64,000 nt of DNA from CALBTQ01 sp036725605 (lineage in GTDB: Bacteria; Lernaellota; Lernaellaia; Lernaellales; Lernaellaceae): contig DAIMDW010000026.1 in NCBI GenBank assembly GCA_036725605.1, forward strand, positions 1 through 64,000, in the 5' to 3' direction. Positions 26,282 to 34,906 of the stretch are shown one piece after another (position 1 is the first letter of the stretch; each line of letters starts with the position of its first letter). A model generated the notes under the pieces. That model did no database searches. It saw nothing but the letters and a program-made list of their open reading frames with translations, and was not told the DNA's origin. The translations under genes were made by a program, and so were the position numbers.

Positions 26282-27298
26282 GGCGAAAATGGGAAGGATA
26301 CTGTATTTTCAATCAAACGTCGCTTATTTCACGAATCTCAATTTCGTGGACCAAAAATCGCTTCTGAGGCCTATTCGTATCGATTGCGTTCTCCAACCGA
26401 AAAAATCCTCACATTTATTAGTATAATCAACCGCATCCGCCGATACAAGCAGCGAACCATTTAACGCATAAGGATATTTCGCCCGCTTTTTAGATATTAT
26501 TTAATTTGTAAATATTATTTATTTGTAACGCAGAACTCCGTCGCCCAACCAATTGTAATGACAACTTCTTCCAGTTGAAAATGGAAGTTTTCAAATAAAA
26601 CGAAAAGGCGCTTTTCTGACGCCATGTTTTTATCCCAAGGCATTTCGGAGGCACGTTCCTGCAACGTGTCCCCGCAAATTCGGGTGGCGAGGGGCTATGG
26701 TGGGGTTGCTGCGAATTTCGGGGGCATGTTCTCGCAATGTGTCCCCGCAAATTCGGGGGTTGCCCTGAATTGGCGGGGTGCCCGTCTCAAGCCAGGGCCG
26801 CCAACGCTTTCCCCCGCCAGCTATCATATTCGGTTATTTTCTGAAATAATAGTATATTATTGCCTCATATAAATACCGCAACCGATGACTGTCGCTCAAC
26901 AATCGGCACGGCTCGCAAATTCGCCAATGAAATGCCGTCGAAATAACATCCTGACCGTACCGTAACGCGAACAAAGGGAAAAATGCCGGGGCGCGAAGGA
27001 ATCAACTCCCCGCTTTCTCCGCAAAAATCACGAGACACGCAGCAAGTGCATGTCCCGGAGTTTTCGCGAACCGTATCGATCGAGTACATGCCCTCATGTG
27101 GCCCGGCCGCCGGCCGAGGGCACACATAATAAAGGCAAAACATCGGTCCTGGGATTATCCCCGGCACCTTTGGCGGATAGCCAAAGGTGTGGCACACGGA
27201 AGAATCCTCGCGCGCGCGGCTCAGCCGCCGGCCGAAGCTCCACAAAATGAGGGCAAATCATAGGTCCAGGGATTATCCCTGGCAGGAATTATTCCTGG
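26282..27298. repeat. 1-kb gap with several repeat families, no gene
   Basis: A 35-bp sequence containing TGTCCCCGCAAATTCGGG occurs twice in direct orientation (26650-26684 and 26723-26757). A degenerate CGGGG...CCCCG hairpin lies at 26986-27011, followed by an imperfect hairpin ending TGTCCC at 27056. GGTCCAGGGATTATCCCTGG lies near 27265. Short frames are not convincing. The promoter of the PAS kinase should lie in 26282-26500, which is AT-rich. Confidence 0.5.
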
Positions 27299-27844
27299 TT
27301 AGCGGCCCATGCCGCGGCCACCGCGACCGCCGACGCCGTGCCGCCGTTGGTGGATGTCGTTGATCATCCGCCCGACCTCGTCGCGGAAACGCTGGTCGAA
27401 GATCAAAAAGCGCGCGTACTGCTCGGGGGTGAGGATCTTCTTGAGCTCCTTGAATTGCTCGGTGCGGATGCGCATCGACTCGCGTTCGAGCGCCAGGGTG
27501 TCGTCGACCGCCTTGGTCAGCACTGCCTTATCGGGCTCTTTCTTTTTCAGTTCGAGGAACATCGTCCGCTGCAGCTCTTCTTTTTTCTCGCTGATGGTGC
27601 GGTACTGATGGTCGTATCGCTGCAGGATGGGGAACAGGCGCGAAGCGGCCTCCTCGTCCAGTTGCAGCGCTTCGGTCAGCTTGAACAAACGGTACATTTC
27701 GATGCGTTTCCACGCGTCGGCTCGCCCGGCGGTCGTGCCGGGGTCCTGTTCATCTTGGGGCGTCGGCGTCTCCTGCGCCCAGCCGGCGACGGCCAGGGTC
27801 AGCAGCAGGATCAGGGTCAACGCAACCAGTTTATCGATCCGCAT
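27299..27844 (-). CDS. Spy/CpxP/CnrX-like periplasmic protein of the ECF sigma operon
   Basis: A 181-residue exported helical protein with signal peptide (residues 1-23, ending AGWAQ). The core is long charged helices with the LTXXQ-type motif LTPEQYARFLIF near residue 140, as in Spy, CpxP and ZraP, and ends in a Gly/Arg-rich tail (GVGGRGGRGMGR). Family members are chaperones or metal/stress sensors in the periplasm. It follows the anti-sigma gene by 22 bp, so it may modulate sigma release as CnrX does in CnrYXH (inference). The ATG follows GGGAGGT. Confidence 0.75.
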   Translation of the reverse strand: MRIDKLVALTLILLLTLAVAGWAQETPTPQDEQDPGTTAGRADAWKRIEMYRLFKLTEALQLDEEAASRLFPILQRYDHQYRTISEKKEELQRTMFLELKKKEPDKAVLTKAVDDTLALERESMRIRTEQFKELKKILTPEQYARFLIFDQRFRDEVGRMINDIHQRRHGVGGRGGRGMGR

Positions 27845-27866
27845 GGGTCATACCTCCCGGGCGCGG

Positions 27867-28529
27867 TTAGATCGGCATTTCGATGTTGACTTGCGCCAGA
27901 CGATCGGCCAGTTCGGTCATTTCCGTTGCCGACAGCGAGGCGAAGGACGGTTCGACCGTCAGCGGCCCCAGGCCGGCCATGGCCGAGTCGACGTCCTCGG
28001 GCATCATCGCCTCGGTGATCTGCGTTTCGAATTCGGCAACCTGTTCGTCGTCCAGCAACGCCACGGCCTCTTTCAACTGCGGATTCACCGTCACCGCCAG
28101 CGTCGGCGCCAGCGGCTTTTTGACCATCGAGACGCCCGCGATGTCCATCTGCGGCGCGCGATCGGTGTTCAGATCCAACACCCCGCCACCGACCAGCGCC
28201 ACCGCGGCGATCAACAACGCCGTGGCCGTCACCGCCGCCGGCCGCAGCCACGCGCCGTTGAGGGCCTGCCACAGGCGCACCGTCCAGGGCACGTACTGGC
28301 GCTCGGCGACGATCTGCTTATGGATGCGTGAATACAGCGTTTCGAAGTAGGCTTCGCCCGGATCGCGCGCCGGCCGCTTCACCGCGTCGAGCGCCTGGCG
28401 GATGCTTTCGGCCTCCGCCGCGCACTGGACGCAGGATTCCACGTGCTCGCGCACCTGCCGGGCTTCGTCGGCGTCCAGTTCGCCTTCAAGCCAATCGATA
28501 ATCTTATCGGTCCATTCCTGGCAACTCAT
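27867..28529 (-). CDS. Zinc-finger anti-sigma factor, membrane anchored
   Basis: A 220-residue anti-sigma factor. The N-terminal zinc-binding anti-sigma domain contains the HX3CX2C motif (His29, Cys33, Cys36). A single membrane helix lies at about 97-117, leaving a ~100-residue periplasmic domain. It should hold the adjacent ECF sigma factor inactive at the membrane until a periplasmic signal. Its start overlaps the sigma stop codon (ATGA). Confidence 0.88.
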   Translation of the reverse strand: MSCQEWTDKIIDWLEGELDADEARQVREHVESCVQCAAEAESIRQALDAVKRPARDPGEAYFETLYSRIHKQIVAERQYVPWTVRLWQALNGAWLRPAAVTATALLIAAVALVGGGVLDLNTDRAPQMDIAGVSMVKKPLAPTLAVTVNPQLKEAVALLDDEQVAEFETQITEAMMPEDVDSAMAGLGPLTVEPSFASLSATEMTELADRLAQVNIEMPI

Positions 28530-29116
28530 GCGTGGCTCTCCCCAAAGTCGGCCAGCAGCCCTTTAAGGGCTTTGACTGCGTAATGGTAATTCACTTTCGC
28601 CGCCGAAGTCGAAATGCCCACGTCCTGGGCGATTTCGGCGAAGCTCATGTCGCCGAAGGCGCGCATCTGCAGCACCTCGCGCTGGCGCGGCGGCAGTTGC
28701 TCCATCGCCTCTTCGACGATCCGCCGCCGTTGATCGGCTTCGATATCGGCCTCCACCGAACTTTCGACGGTGGCGTTCCAATCGGCCAGTTCCTCGCCCG
28801 CGTGCCGCGCACGGTCGCGGATGAGGTTCTTCGAGTAGTTCATGGCGATGCGAAAGATCCAGGTTTTCAAGCTCGACCGCCCTTCGAAGCGGCCCAGGTT
28901 TTTATAGACGCTGATGAAGGTTTTCTGAACGATTTCATCGGCGTCCTCGTGCCCGCCCACGACCTTGAGGGCCAGAAAATAGACCATTCGTTGGTATTTT
29001 TTGACCAGCACCTCGTAGGCGAACTCGTCCTTTTCTTCCACGAAACGCTTGACGAGCGTCTTATCGTCATCTTGCAGCGGCATTGTTTCGTTCAATTCCA
29101 CTCCGTTGTCCGACAT
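28526..29116 (-). CDS. ECF (RpoE-like) RNA polymerase sigma factor
   Basis: A 196-residue group IV sigma factor. Region 2 is clear (FAYEVLVKKYQRMVYFLALKVVGGHEDADEIVQKTFISVYKNLGRFEGRSSLKTWIFRIAMNYSKNLIRD, about 32-102). Region 4 (QLPPRQREVLQMRAFGDMSFAEIAQDVGISTSAAKVNYHYAVKALK) closes the protein. It is first in a three-gene operon with its zinc anti-sigma factor and a Spy-like protein, pointing to envelope-stress or metal control. Starts at 29116 or 11 codons later are both possible; neither has a strong ribosome site. Confidence 0.92.
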   Translation of the reverse strand: MSDNGVELNETMPLQDDDKTLVKRFVEEKDEFAYEVLVKKYQRMVYFLALKVVGGHEDADEIVQKTFISVYKNLGRFEGRSSLKTWIFRIAMNYSKNLIRDRARHAGEELADWNATVESSVEADIEADQRRRIVEEAMEQLPPRQREVLQMRAFGDMSFAEIAQDVGISTSAAKVNYHYAVKALKGLLADFGESHA

Positions 29117-29185
29117 CTAAGACACTCGGTTTTAAAAGGTGGTTCAAAGGGAAAGGATAGCAAAAAAGGACGACCGCGCAACGAC

Positions 29186-30430
29186 TTAATACATGAAGCA
29201 GCGCTGTCCGGTGAAGACCATGGCCATGTTGTGCTCGTTGGCGGCGCGAATGATCGCGTAATCGCCCGGATCGCCGCCGGGCTGCACGACGCCCACCACG
29301 CCCTCGGTGGCCGCTTCGTCGACCGCGTCGCGGTGCGGCAGCGCGCCGTCGGAGGCCATGACCGCGCCGATCAGCCCGCCCCGCAGCTCGGAGGCGTCCA
29401 GCCAGATCGACTCGCGCATGCCCGGATCGACCATGTAATGGAACGGCGTTTTGAACCGCTCCCAGGCCAGGCGATCGGCCAGCTTGCGGTAGGCCTTGTC
29501 GCGCGTGGTTTCCACGGCGCTCAGGCGGTCCTGTCCGCCGATGCCGATGCCCACGGTCACGCCCGCCTTGACGAACAATACCGTGTTGCTGGTCACGCCG
29601 GTGGCGATTTTCCAGGCCAGCAGCATGTCGTTCCACTCTTCGGCGTTGGGTTGGCGGCGGCTGCTGATTTCCTTGCCCTGGGCGATGGCCGTGGCCGTGC
29701 GGCAGGCCTCGCGGGTGAGCGTCGCGGGCACGAAGGACCACTGCGCGATCAGTCCGCCGTCGATTAACGAGGTGAAGTCGATCACCCGCCGACCGGCCCA
29801 CAGCGAAAGCTTGTCCATGTTGCCGATGCGCAGCACGATCAGGTTCTTGTTTTCCGCCAGCAGGCCGGTCACGCCGGTTTCGTACTCGGGGGCGACGACC
29901 ACCGCGGCGCCGCTTTCCAGAATCGCCTCGGCCGTGGTCGCGTCGACCGCGCGGTTGAGCGCGACGCAGCCGCCGACGGCCGCCAGGCGATCGGCCAGAT
30001 AAGCGCGCGTGTAAGCGGTCGGCAGGTCGTCGCCGACGGCCACCGCCGACGGATTGGCGTGCTTGGTGATCGCGCAGGTCGGCTCGTCCATCAGATAACG
30101 CAGGATGTTCAACGCCGCGTCGGCGTCGACGATCGAACCTTTGCTCGGATGCCGGCCCTGCTGCAGCAGTTCGGGCAGGCTGGCCAGATAATTGCCCGGC
30201 GCGATGGAACTCACCTCGCCGATGGCCAGGTTGCCGTTGATCAGGCGATACAGCGCCGCGTCCTGCCCCGGATTGTCGCCGTGGCGCAGCGTGCGTTCGT
30301 CGGGGCCGACGTCCCAGCCGACCAGCTCGTACACCAGTTCGCGCTTGAGCCCGCCTTCATGGAAGGAAAGGGTCATCTGCCGCGGGAAGCGCTTCAACGG
30401 CTGCCGATTCGTGCTTTGTGAATCGCTCAT
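29186..30430 (-). CDS. AICAR formyltransferase, stand-alone (PurH C-terminal domain)
   Basis: A 414-residue AICAR transformylase, which formylates AICAR from 10-formyl-THF in purine synthesis. The catalytic Lys123-His124 pair sits in CAITKHANPSA. Other signatures are LRHGDNPGQDAALY, LNRAVDATTAEAI, NTVLFVKAGVTVGIGIGGQDRL, SDGALPHRD and QPGGDPGDYAIIRAANEHNMAMVFTGQR. It lacks the N-terminal IMP cyclohydrolase domain of ordinary ~520-residue PurH, so that activity must be encoded elsewhere. It ends QRCFMY rather than the usual RHFRH. It lies 18 bp downstream of purN, forming a purine operon. Confidence 0.85.
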   Translation of the reverse strand: MSDSQSTNRQPLKRFPRQMTLSFHEGGLKRELVYELVGWDVGPDERTLRHGDNPGQDAALYRLINGNLAIGEVSSIAPGNYLASLPELLQQGRHPSKGSIVDADAALNILRYLMDEPTCAITKHANPSAVAVGDDLPTAYTRAYLADRLAAVGGCVALNRAVDATTAEAILESGAAVVVAPEYETGVTGLLAENKNLIVLRIGNMDKLSLWAGRRVIDFTSLIDGGLIAQWSFVPATLTREACRTATAIAQGKEISSRRQPNAEEWNDMLLAWKIATGVTSNTVLFVKAGVTVGIGIGGQDRLSAVETTRDKAYRKLADRLAWERFKTPFHYMVDPGMRESIWLDASELRGGLIGAVMASDGALPHRDAVDEAATEGVVGVVQPGGDPGDYAIIRAANEHNMAMVFTGQRCFMY

Positions 30431-30448
30431 AAAAACCCCAATGCCCCG

Positions 30449-31096
30449 TCACGCATCGACGGCCACGCGGCCGTTGCGCATATGCACCTTGCCGTGGGCG
30501 ATGGCGTCGAGCACCTTGCTGTACAATTCCCACTCGATCGCCAGACCCCGCGCCTTGAGCGCCTCCAGATCGTCGTCGGGCAGCACCGGCACGGTCCGTT
30601 GCGCGATCACCGGCCCGGTGTCCATGCCCGCGTCAATGAAATGCACCGTAACCTTCGTCTCGCTCAACCGCGGCCCTTTTTTGGTCAGGCCCATGGCGAA
30701 TTCATAACCGTGCACGCCCTGGTACGCCGCCGTGTCGGCCGGATGAATGTTCACGATGCCCGGCAGGTCCAGGCGATCGCAACGGTGCCGCGCGATGAAC
30801 TCGGCGGTCATCAACCGCATGTAGCCGGCCAGGGCGATCATCTCGTAATCGTACGGGGCCAGCAGTTCCGTCAGCGCGGCTTCGTGCTCGGCCCGCGAGG
30901 CGAAATGCCGATCGTCCAGCGCCACGGTGGGCAAACCGAGCTTTTTCGCCCGCGCCAGTCCGTAAGCGTTCAGCCGATTGGCGACGACCACGACGATCTC
31001 GCAGTGGATTTTTCCTTCAAGGCAACTTTTCGCGATCGCTTCGAAATTCGACCCGCCGCCGGATAAAAAAACGGCCAGCCGCAACTTGTCGGACAT
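30449..31096 (-). CDS. purN: Phosphoribosylglycinamide formyltransferase PurN
   Basis: A 215-residue GAR transformylase using 10-formyl-THF. The GAR-binding loop LSGGGSNFEAI opens the protein. The catalytic triad region is visible: Asn116 and His118 in VNIHPADTAAYQG, and Asp159 in AGMDTGPVI. The length is typical. The ATG at 31096 follows GGAGGGAGA; an in-frame ATG at 31129 has no site. A TTGTCG/TTATAG pair lies upstream around 31170-31200 on the minus strand. It pairs with the stand-alone AICAR transformylase, the other formyl-THF step of the pathway. Confidence 0.92.
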   Translation of the reverse strand: MSDKLRLAVFLSGGGSNFEAIAKSCLEGKIHCEIVVVVANRLNAYGLARAKKLGLPTVALDDRHFASRAEHEAALTELLAPYDYEMIALAGYMRLMTAEFIARHRCDRLDLPGIVNIHPADTAAYQGVHGYEFAMGLTKKGPRLSETKVTVHFIDAGMDTGPVIAQRTVPVLPDDDLEALKARGLAIEWELYSKVLDAIAHGKVHMRNGRVAVDA

Positions 31097-31212
31097 TCTC
31101 CCTCCAGCGGGGATCACCTGTTGATTCAACGTCAGCCGTCGCTGTGCCGCGGGCGACTTGTGGCGGCACTATAACAGCGGTTGCGCCGCAGCGACAAGAG
31201 CAAAGCGGCGTT

Positions 31213-31617
31213 TCAGGAGGCCGGGAACGGCGAAAACTGATCGGCGACCACCTGCCAGCGATCGTCCTCGCGCACGAGGAACATCATGTCGCGCCCGGCC
31301 ATGGTCAACGTCTGGGAGCCCAGGCGGCACGACAACGTATAATTGTAGGTGACCACCGCCGTCTGCCCGCCGGCGTAGAGCTGGATTTTCTCGTCGCGCT
31401 CCTCCCAGCTATGCACGGTCACGCTGTCGGCGAAGCTCTGCCAGCCCTCGACGCACGCGTCGCGCCCCTCGCGCCGGAAGCGGTCGGTGGGGGTGATCGC
31501 CACCATGTCGCGGTGGAAGTAGTCGCGCAGCTTCAGCGGATCGCCCTCGGTGGTCCAGGCGCGGTTGAGCGTCTGCACCGTGCGCCAGACCTCGGCGCGC
31601 AGGATGTCATCGTTCAT
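31213..31617 (-). CDS. NTF2-like / SnoaL-like small protein
   Basis: A 134-residue cone-fold protein of the DUF4440/SnoaL type: an N-terminal helix (VWRTVQTLNRAWTTEGD), then LRDYFHRDMVAITPTDRF, RREGRDACVEGWQSF and beta strands ending MMFLVREDDRWQVVADQFSPFP. Members are enzymes or binding proteins with varied roles. It follows the flavoredoxin-like gene by 18 bp and has AAAGG before its ATG. No catalytic assignment is possible. Confidence 0.7.
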   Translation of the reverse strand: MNDDILRAEVWRTVQTLNRAWTTEGDPLKLRDYFHRDMVAITPTDRFRREGRDACVEGWQSFADSVTVHSWEERDEKIQLYAGGQTAVVTYNYTLSCRLGSQTLTMAGRDMMFLVREDDRWQVVADQFSPFPAS

Positions 31618-31635
31618 CGGTTCGCCTTTCCGCGA

Positions 31636-32202
31636 TTACTCGCCCTTGTGTTTTTTGCCCACCTGCCATGCGGGCGCGATGTACTCGCCCAGGCGCCAGT
31701 ACGACGGTTTGGGGAAGGTGAACAGCATCGGGTTGATTTTCAGCCAGTCGACCTTGTCGTCGGCCAGCACATCCTCTTCGGCGTACACCGCGACGATCTC
31801 GCCGAAGTAGGCCGTGTCGCCGGCCATCGCCACCGAGTTGATCAGCTTGCACTCGGCGGTGAGCGGACAATCACGGATCATCGGCGCGGCGGTTTCCCGG
31901 CCGGTGAAGGTCGGAAACGTGCAGCTTTTATCGACCTTCGCGCCCGAGACGAGGCCGCAGTGGTCGGTAACCTCGACCATCGACGGCGTCGGAATGTTGA
32001 TGCTGAATTCGCCGGTTTGCTCGATGATCCGACTGGTGCGGTGCTCGGGATTGAGACCGCACACGATCGTCGGCGGTTTGAAGTTGACGATGCCCACGAA
32101 CGCGGCCGGCATGTAATTCGCCTTGCCCTCGATCGCCGCGCCAACCAGCACCAGCGGCATCGGCACGATGAACGGACCGGGCTCGATTTGTTTTTTGGCC
32201 AT
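31636..32202 (-). CDS. Flavin reductase-like (flavoredoxin-type) protein
   Basis: A 188-residue FMN-binding split-barrel protein of the flavoredoxin family: PMPLVLVGAAIEGKANYMPAAFVGIVNFKPPTIVCGLNPEHRTSRIIEQTGEFSINIPT, followed by HCGLVSGAKVDKSCTFPTF and AECKLINSV, all matching family landmarks. Flavoredoxins carry electrons or reduce flavins, often in anaerobes. The ATG at 32202 follows GAGGGG; an ATG six codons upstream is possible. It leads a two-gene unit with the NTF2-like protein. Confidence 0.8.
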   Translation of the reverse strand: MAKKQIEPGPFIVPMPLVLVGAAIEGKANYMPAAFVGIVNFKPPTIVCGLNPEHRTSRIIEQTGEFSINIPTPSMVEVTDHCGLVSGAKVDKSCTFPTFTGRETAAPMIRDCPLTAECKLINSVAMAGDTAYFGEIVAVYAEEDVLADDKVDWLKINPMLFTFPKPSYWRLGEYIAPAWQVGKKHKGE

Positions 32203-32285
32203 GATGGAAAAACCCCTCATTCAATTCGGTGTGCGGCCAATGTAGACCGGCAAGGAAGGGCGGTCAATCGGCGGGCCCGTCGTTT

Positions 32286-32972
32286 TCACTTAAAGAAGTA
32301 GCCGGCCACGCCGCCGACGGCGAACCACAAAACGATCTGCCCGACGATCAGCGCGATGCCGCGGCCGTCGTCCGGAAAGACCTCGCGGATCGTCATCCGG
32401 CCGGTGCGGATCGCGGAGATCGCGCGCCAGTAGTTGCTCAGCGCGACGACGAACGCGGCGGCGATCATCGTGACCGACAGCCAATCCGGACGCGTCGCGA
32501 CCAGGTTGACCTCCCACCAGGCCCGTGCGAAATCCCACATCCCCAGGCCCAGCAGGCCGCCGACCAGCAGCGGGGTGATGCCCAGGTCTTCCCAGGCCGT
32601 GGCGCCCTCGCGGTTGCGCGTGAACAGCAGTTGCGCGACGAAGACGAGCACCAGCGCGACGGCCTCCAGCAGCATCTCTTCGAGGAAGAAGTTCCAGAGC
32701 GTCCCCTGTCCGGCGAACTGCCGCGCGCCGACGATCACGGGCGGCACGACGAACAACCAGCGCGCCTTCGCCCGCGCCGGCTCGGTCCGCGCCGCGAACA
32801 GGCCGAGGAAGAGAATCTGATACACCAGCAGCACCACCCACCCCAGCAGCATCGCCAGCCCGCCGCGCCCGCCGACCGCAAACACCGCCACGTACCCCAG
32901 GTACGGCAGCACGGCGTAGTAGCCCGCCTGGATGGTGCGAATCAGCGAAAATGGATGGGAAGTCTCTTCCAT
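32286..32972 (-). CDS. Polytopic membrane protein of unknown function
   Basis: A 228-residue integral membrane protein with about six hydrophobic segments (near 20-34, 36-60, 72-84, 95-112, 130-145, 165-182 and 205-226). Conserved-looking polar features include FLEEMLLEA and EDLGITPLL. I do not recognise the family. It is a single minus-strand gene next to the AT-rich island and has GC-rich codon use like the chromosome. Confidence 0.65.
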   Translation of the reverse strand: MEETSHPFSLIRTIQAGYYAVLPYLGYVAVFAVGGRGGLAMLLGWVVLLVYQILFLGLFAARTEPARAKARWLFVVPPVIVGARQFAGQGTLWNFFLEEMLLEAVALVLVFVAQLLFTRNREGATAWEDLGITPLLVGGLLGLGMWDFARAWWEVNLVATRPDWLSVTMIAAAFVVALSNYWRAISAIRTGRMTIREVFPDDGRGIALIVGQIVLWFAVGGVAGYFFK

Positions 32973-33382
32973 GGACCGGTTATAACGGGAAGCCGCAACG
33001 GAGACAATCGCGGTGGGCCGGGCGTGGCTTCAACCGCCGTAGTGCGTCACGCAGAGATCTTCGATTTTCTCGGAAAAGTTGCCGACCGAATCGGCGATCT
33101 CGATGTCGAGTTTCATTTTTCATCATTCTTAATCCGCTTTGCGGATACTGCAAAATGGGCCGATGGTCGATCGAGAACATCGATCTGCTCTGACAAACCG
33201 AAAAGGAGTTTCCAAACACAGGTCTCTAATAACCATTAATATTAGAAGACGAACTGTAAGACAAGGGATTGACTTTTACATATGATCCAATATTTTAGTG
33301 AAATTTATTGGGTTGATTATAAATTGATTTATATATATCATATTCTCATATCTAGACACATTCAGATGGGAAGGAATGAAAC
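32973..33382. other. Boundary between GC-rich chromosome and AT-rich island
   Basis: The composition changes sharply near 33200. The GC-rich part holds a 28-codon minus-strand frame (33030-33116, starting MKLDIEIADSVGNF) that looks coding but has a weak ribosome site. The AT-rich part contains the island promoter at 33269-33296. No integrase, tRNA or clear attachment repeat was found at this edge. Confidence 0.4.
33269..33296 (+). promoter_or_regulatory. Probable promoter of the AT-rich island operon
   Basis: TTGACT (33269-33274) and TATTTT (33291-33296) are separated by 16 bp, about 90 bp upstream of the first island gene. The first gene has a good ribosome site, GGAAGGA, before its ATG. 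Confidence 0.4.
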
Positions 33383-34897
33383 ATGTTTAAAAGGCGTTTA
33401 TTTTTACGCATATTAGGCGGACTATTTATCATAATTGGAGCTTATCTTTGGTTTACAGATGACCGATCATTTTCGTTGAATATTTTTTCTTTTACAATTG
33501 AAATCCCAATTTACTTCTTTGTAGCAACTTTAGGATTATTTCTAGTCTGGGAGCCAAGTTTGATATTTGATTTTCTGGGAAATACTTTTAATTCCGAAAA
33601 GATTCTTTCATTTGCGCAGAGGATAGGAGTATTTGGTTTAACTGAAGAAAATCCTACACCAGTACAACTCGCAAAATCATTGAAAAGGCAGGTATCAATA
33701 GATAACTCTAAAACAGTTTTTTTTGTGCTTATTTTGGTTTTTGGAATGTTTTCATTTGTTCCAAAGATTGTCTCAGATAAAATTTCCGATGACGATTTTA
33801 AGGACAACTCAAAACAACTAGTAACATTAATTCAAGAATCTAGGGTCGACTTCGATTCGGCAGACATGTTCAGACGCTTCATTTTGAACAACAAAAATAT
33901 ATTGTCATCAGAAAAATATTCAAGTTCGGATACGGGAAAGTTATTTTCTTATTTAGAGCGACTTTTTTCACCAGAAATTAGCGACCAAAGAAAATTTGAT
34001 GAAATTCTAGCAAGAGAAATCTATGGGGAGATAAAGGAAAAAGTAAATGCCGACACTCAATTAATCGAATCAGGCCTTTTCGAGATCCCAAAATGTTTAA
34101 ATGATCCTGTAGAGATGCGATCTACACTTCTTACTTTTTTTGCTATTGTATGTCAAAAACAAGGGGGGCATGGAAAGCACCTAGATCCATACATATATGC
34201 ACGACAACTTTTAAATATTGCTTTCAAGGAACTTCCTCAAAATGCCAAAGCGCCAGCAACTTATAATGCAATGGGAGTTAATTACGCATCCACATTTAAA
34301 AGCTATGGACAATATTTAGAAAGATTTTCTCGTAATGAGCCAATGAGAACAAAATTTTGCGATGCTATCGGCGAAAAAAAGGCGCTCACACGATTACAAC
34401 TAGTAAGAAAATCACTTATGTATTTTGAACAAGCCTTTAAACAGAGCACTAACAACATGATGGAAGCGCGTTATAGAAATAACCACACAGATATGATGAT
34501 CGAGATTCTTTCATCAGCGCACCTTGATAATATAAACTATTTTAAGGAGATAACCGATCGTGAAGATGAAATTTTTTTAGAAAAACATGTGGCACGACAT
34601 GGTAACAAAGAAACTCTTTCACGTATTCTTGAAGAATTAACTACTGAAGTGAATATTGCATTGAAGCTATCGAAAGAACCAGAGATATTTTATACAAGAG
34701 CCCAATTATATTCTGTTGGATACAAGATAAATGTATCACAATCCTTAAAAATTCAACCTTGGGCCAATGAAACATGGGTGCTAAATAAAATTCATGATGA
34801 TTTGCAGATCGCAAAATCACTTGGATTGCAAGAAGAACTTTTTAATATTGACGCATTGAAACGCCTACATGTGGTATCGGATCGACCACTTTTATAA
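33383..34897 (+). CDS. Island gene 1: membrane-anchored helical-repeat protein
   Basis: A 504-residue protein with three hydrophobic segments in the first quarter (about 7-24, 40-57 and 110-130). A ~370-residue soluble helical domain follows, with TPR-like stretches (for example YARQLLNIAFKEL, QLVRKSLMYFEQAFKQ and EVNIALKLSKEPEIFYTRAQLYSVGYKI). I do not recognise a family. It is visibly AT-rich and starts an operon: nine bases after its stop begins a histidine kinase, then a receiver protein. A sensor or scaffold role in the membrane is plausible from context only. Confidence 0.7.
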   Translation: MFKRRLFLRILGGLFIIIGAYLWFTDDRSFSLNIFSFTIEIPIYFFVATLGLFLVWEPSLIFDFLGNTFNSEKILSFAQRIGVFGLTEENPTPVQLAKSLKRQVSIDNSKTVFFVLILVFGMFSFVPKIVSDKISDDDFKDNSKQLVTLIQESRVDFDSADMFRRFILNNKNILSSEKYSSSDTGKLFSYLERLFSPEISDQRKFDEILAREIYGEIKEKVNADTQLIESGLFEIPKCLNDPVEMRSTLLTFFAIVCQKQGGHGKHLDPYIYARQLLNIAFKELPQNAKAPATYNAMGVNYASTFKSYGQYLERFSRNEPMRTKFCDAIGEKKALTRLQLVRKSLMYFEQAFKQSTNNMMEARYRNNHTDMMIEILSSAHLDNINYFKEITDREDEIFLEKHVARHGNKETLSRILEELTTEVNIALKLSKEPEIFYTRAQLYSVGYKINVSQSLKIQPWANETWVLNKIHDDLQIAKSLGLQEELFNIDALKRLHVVSDRPLL

Positions 34898-34906
34898 GGA
34901 GATACT

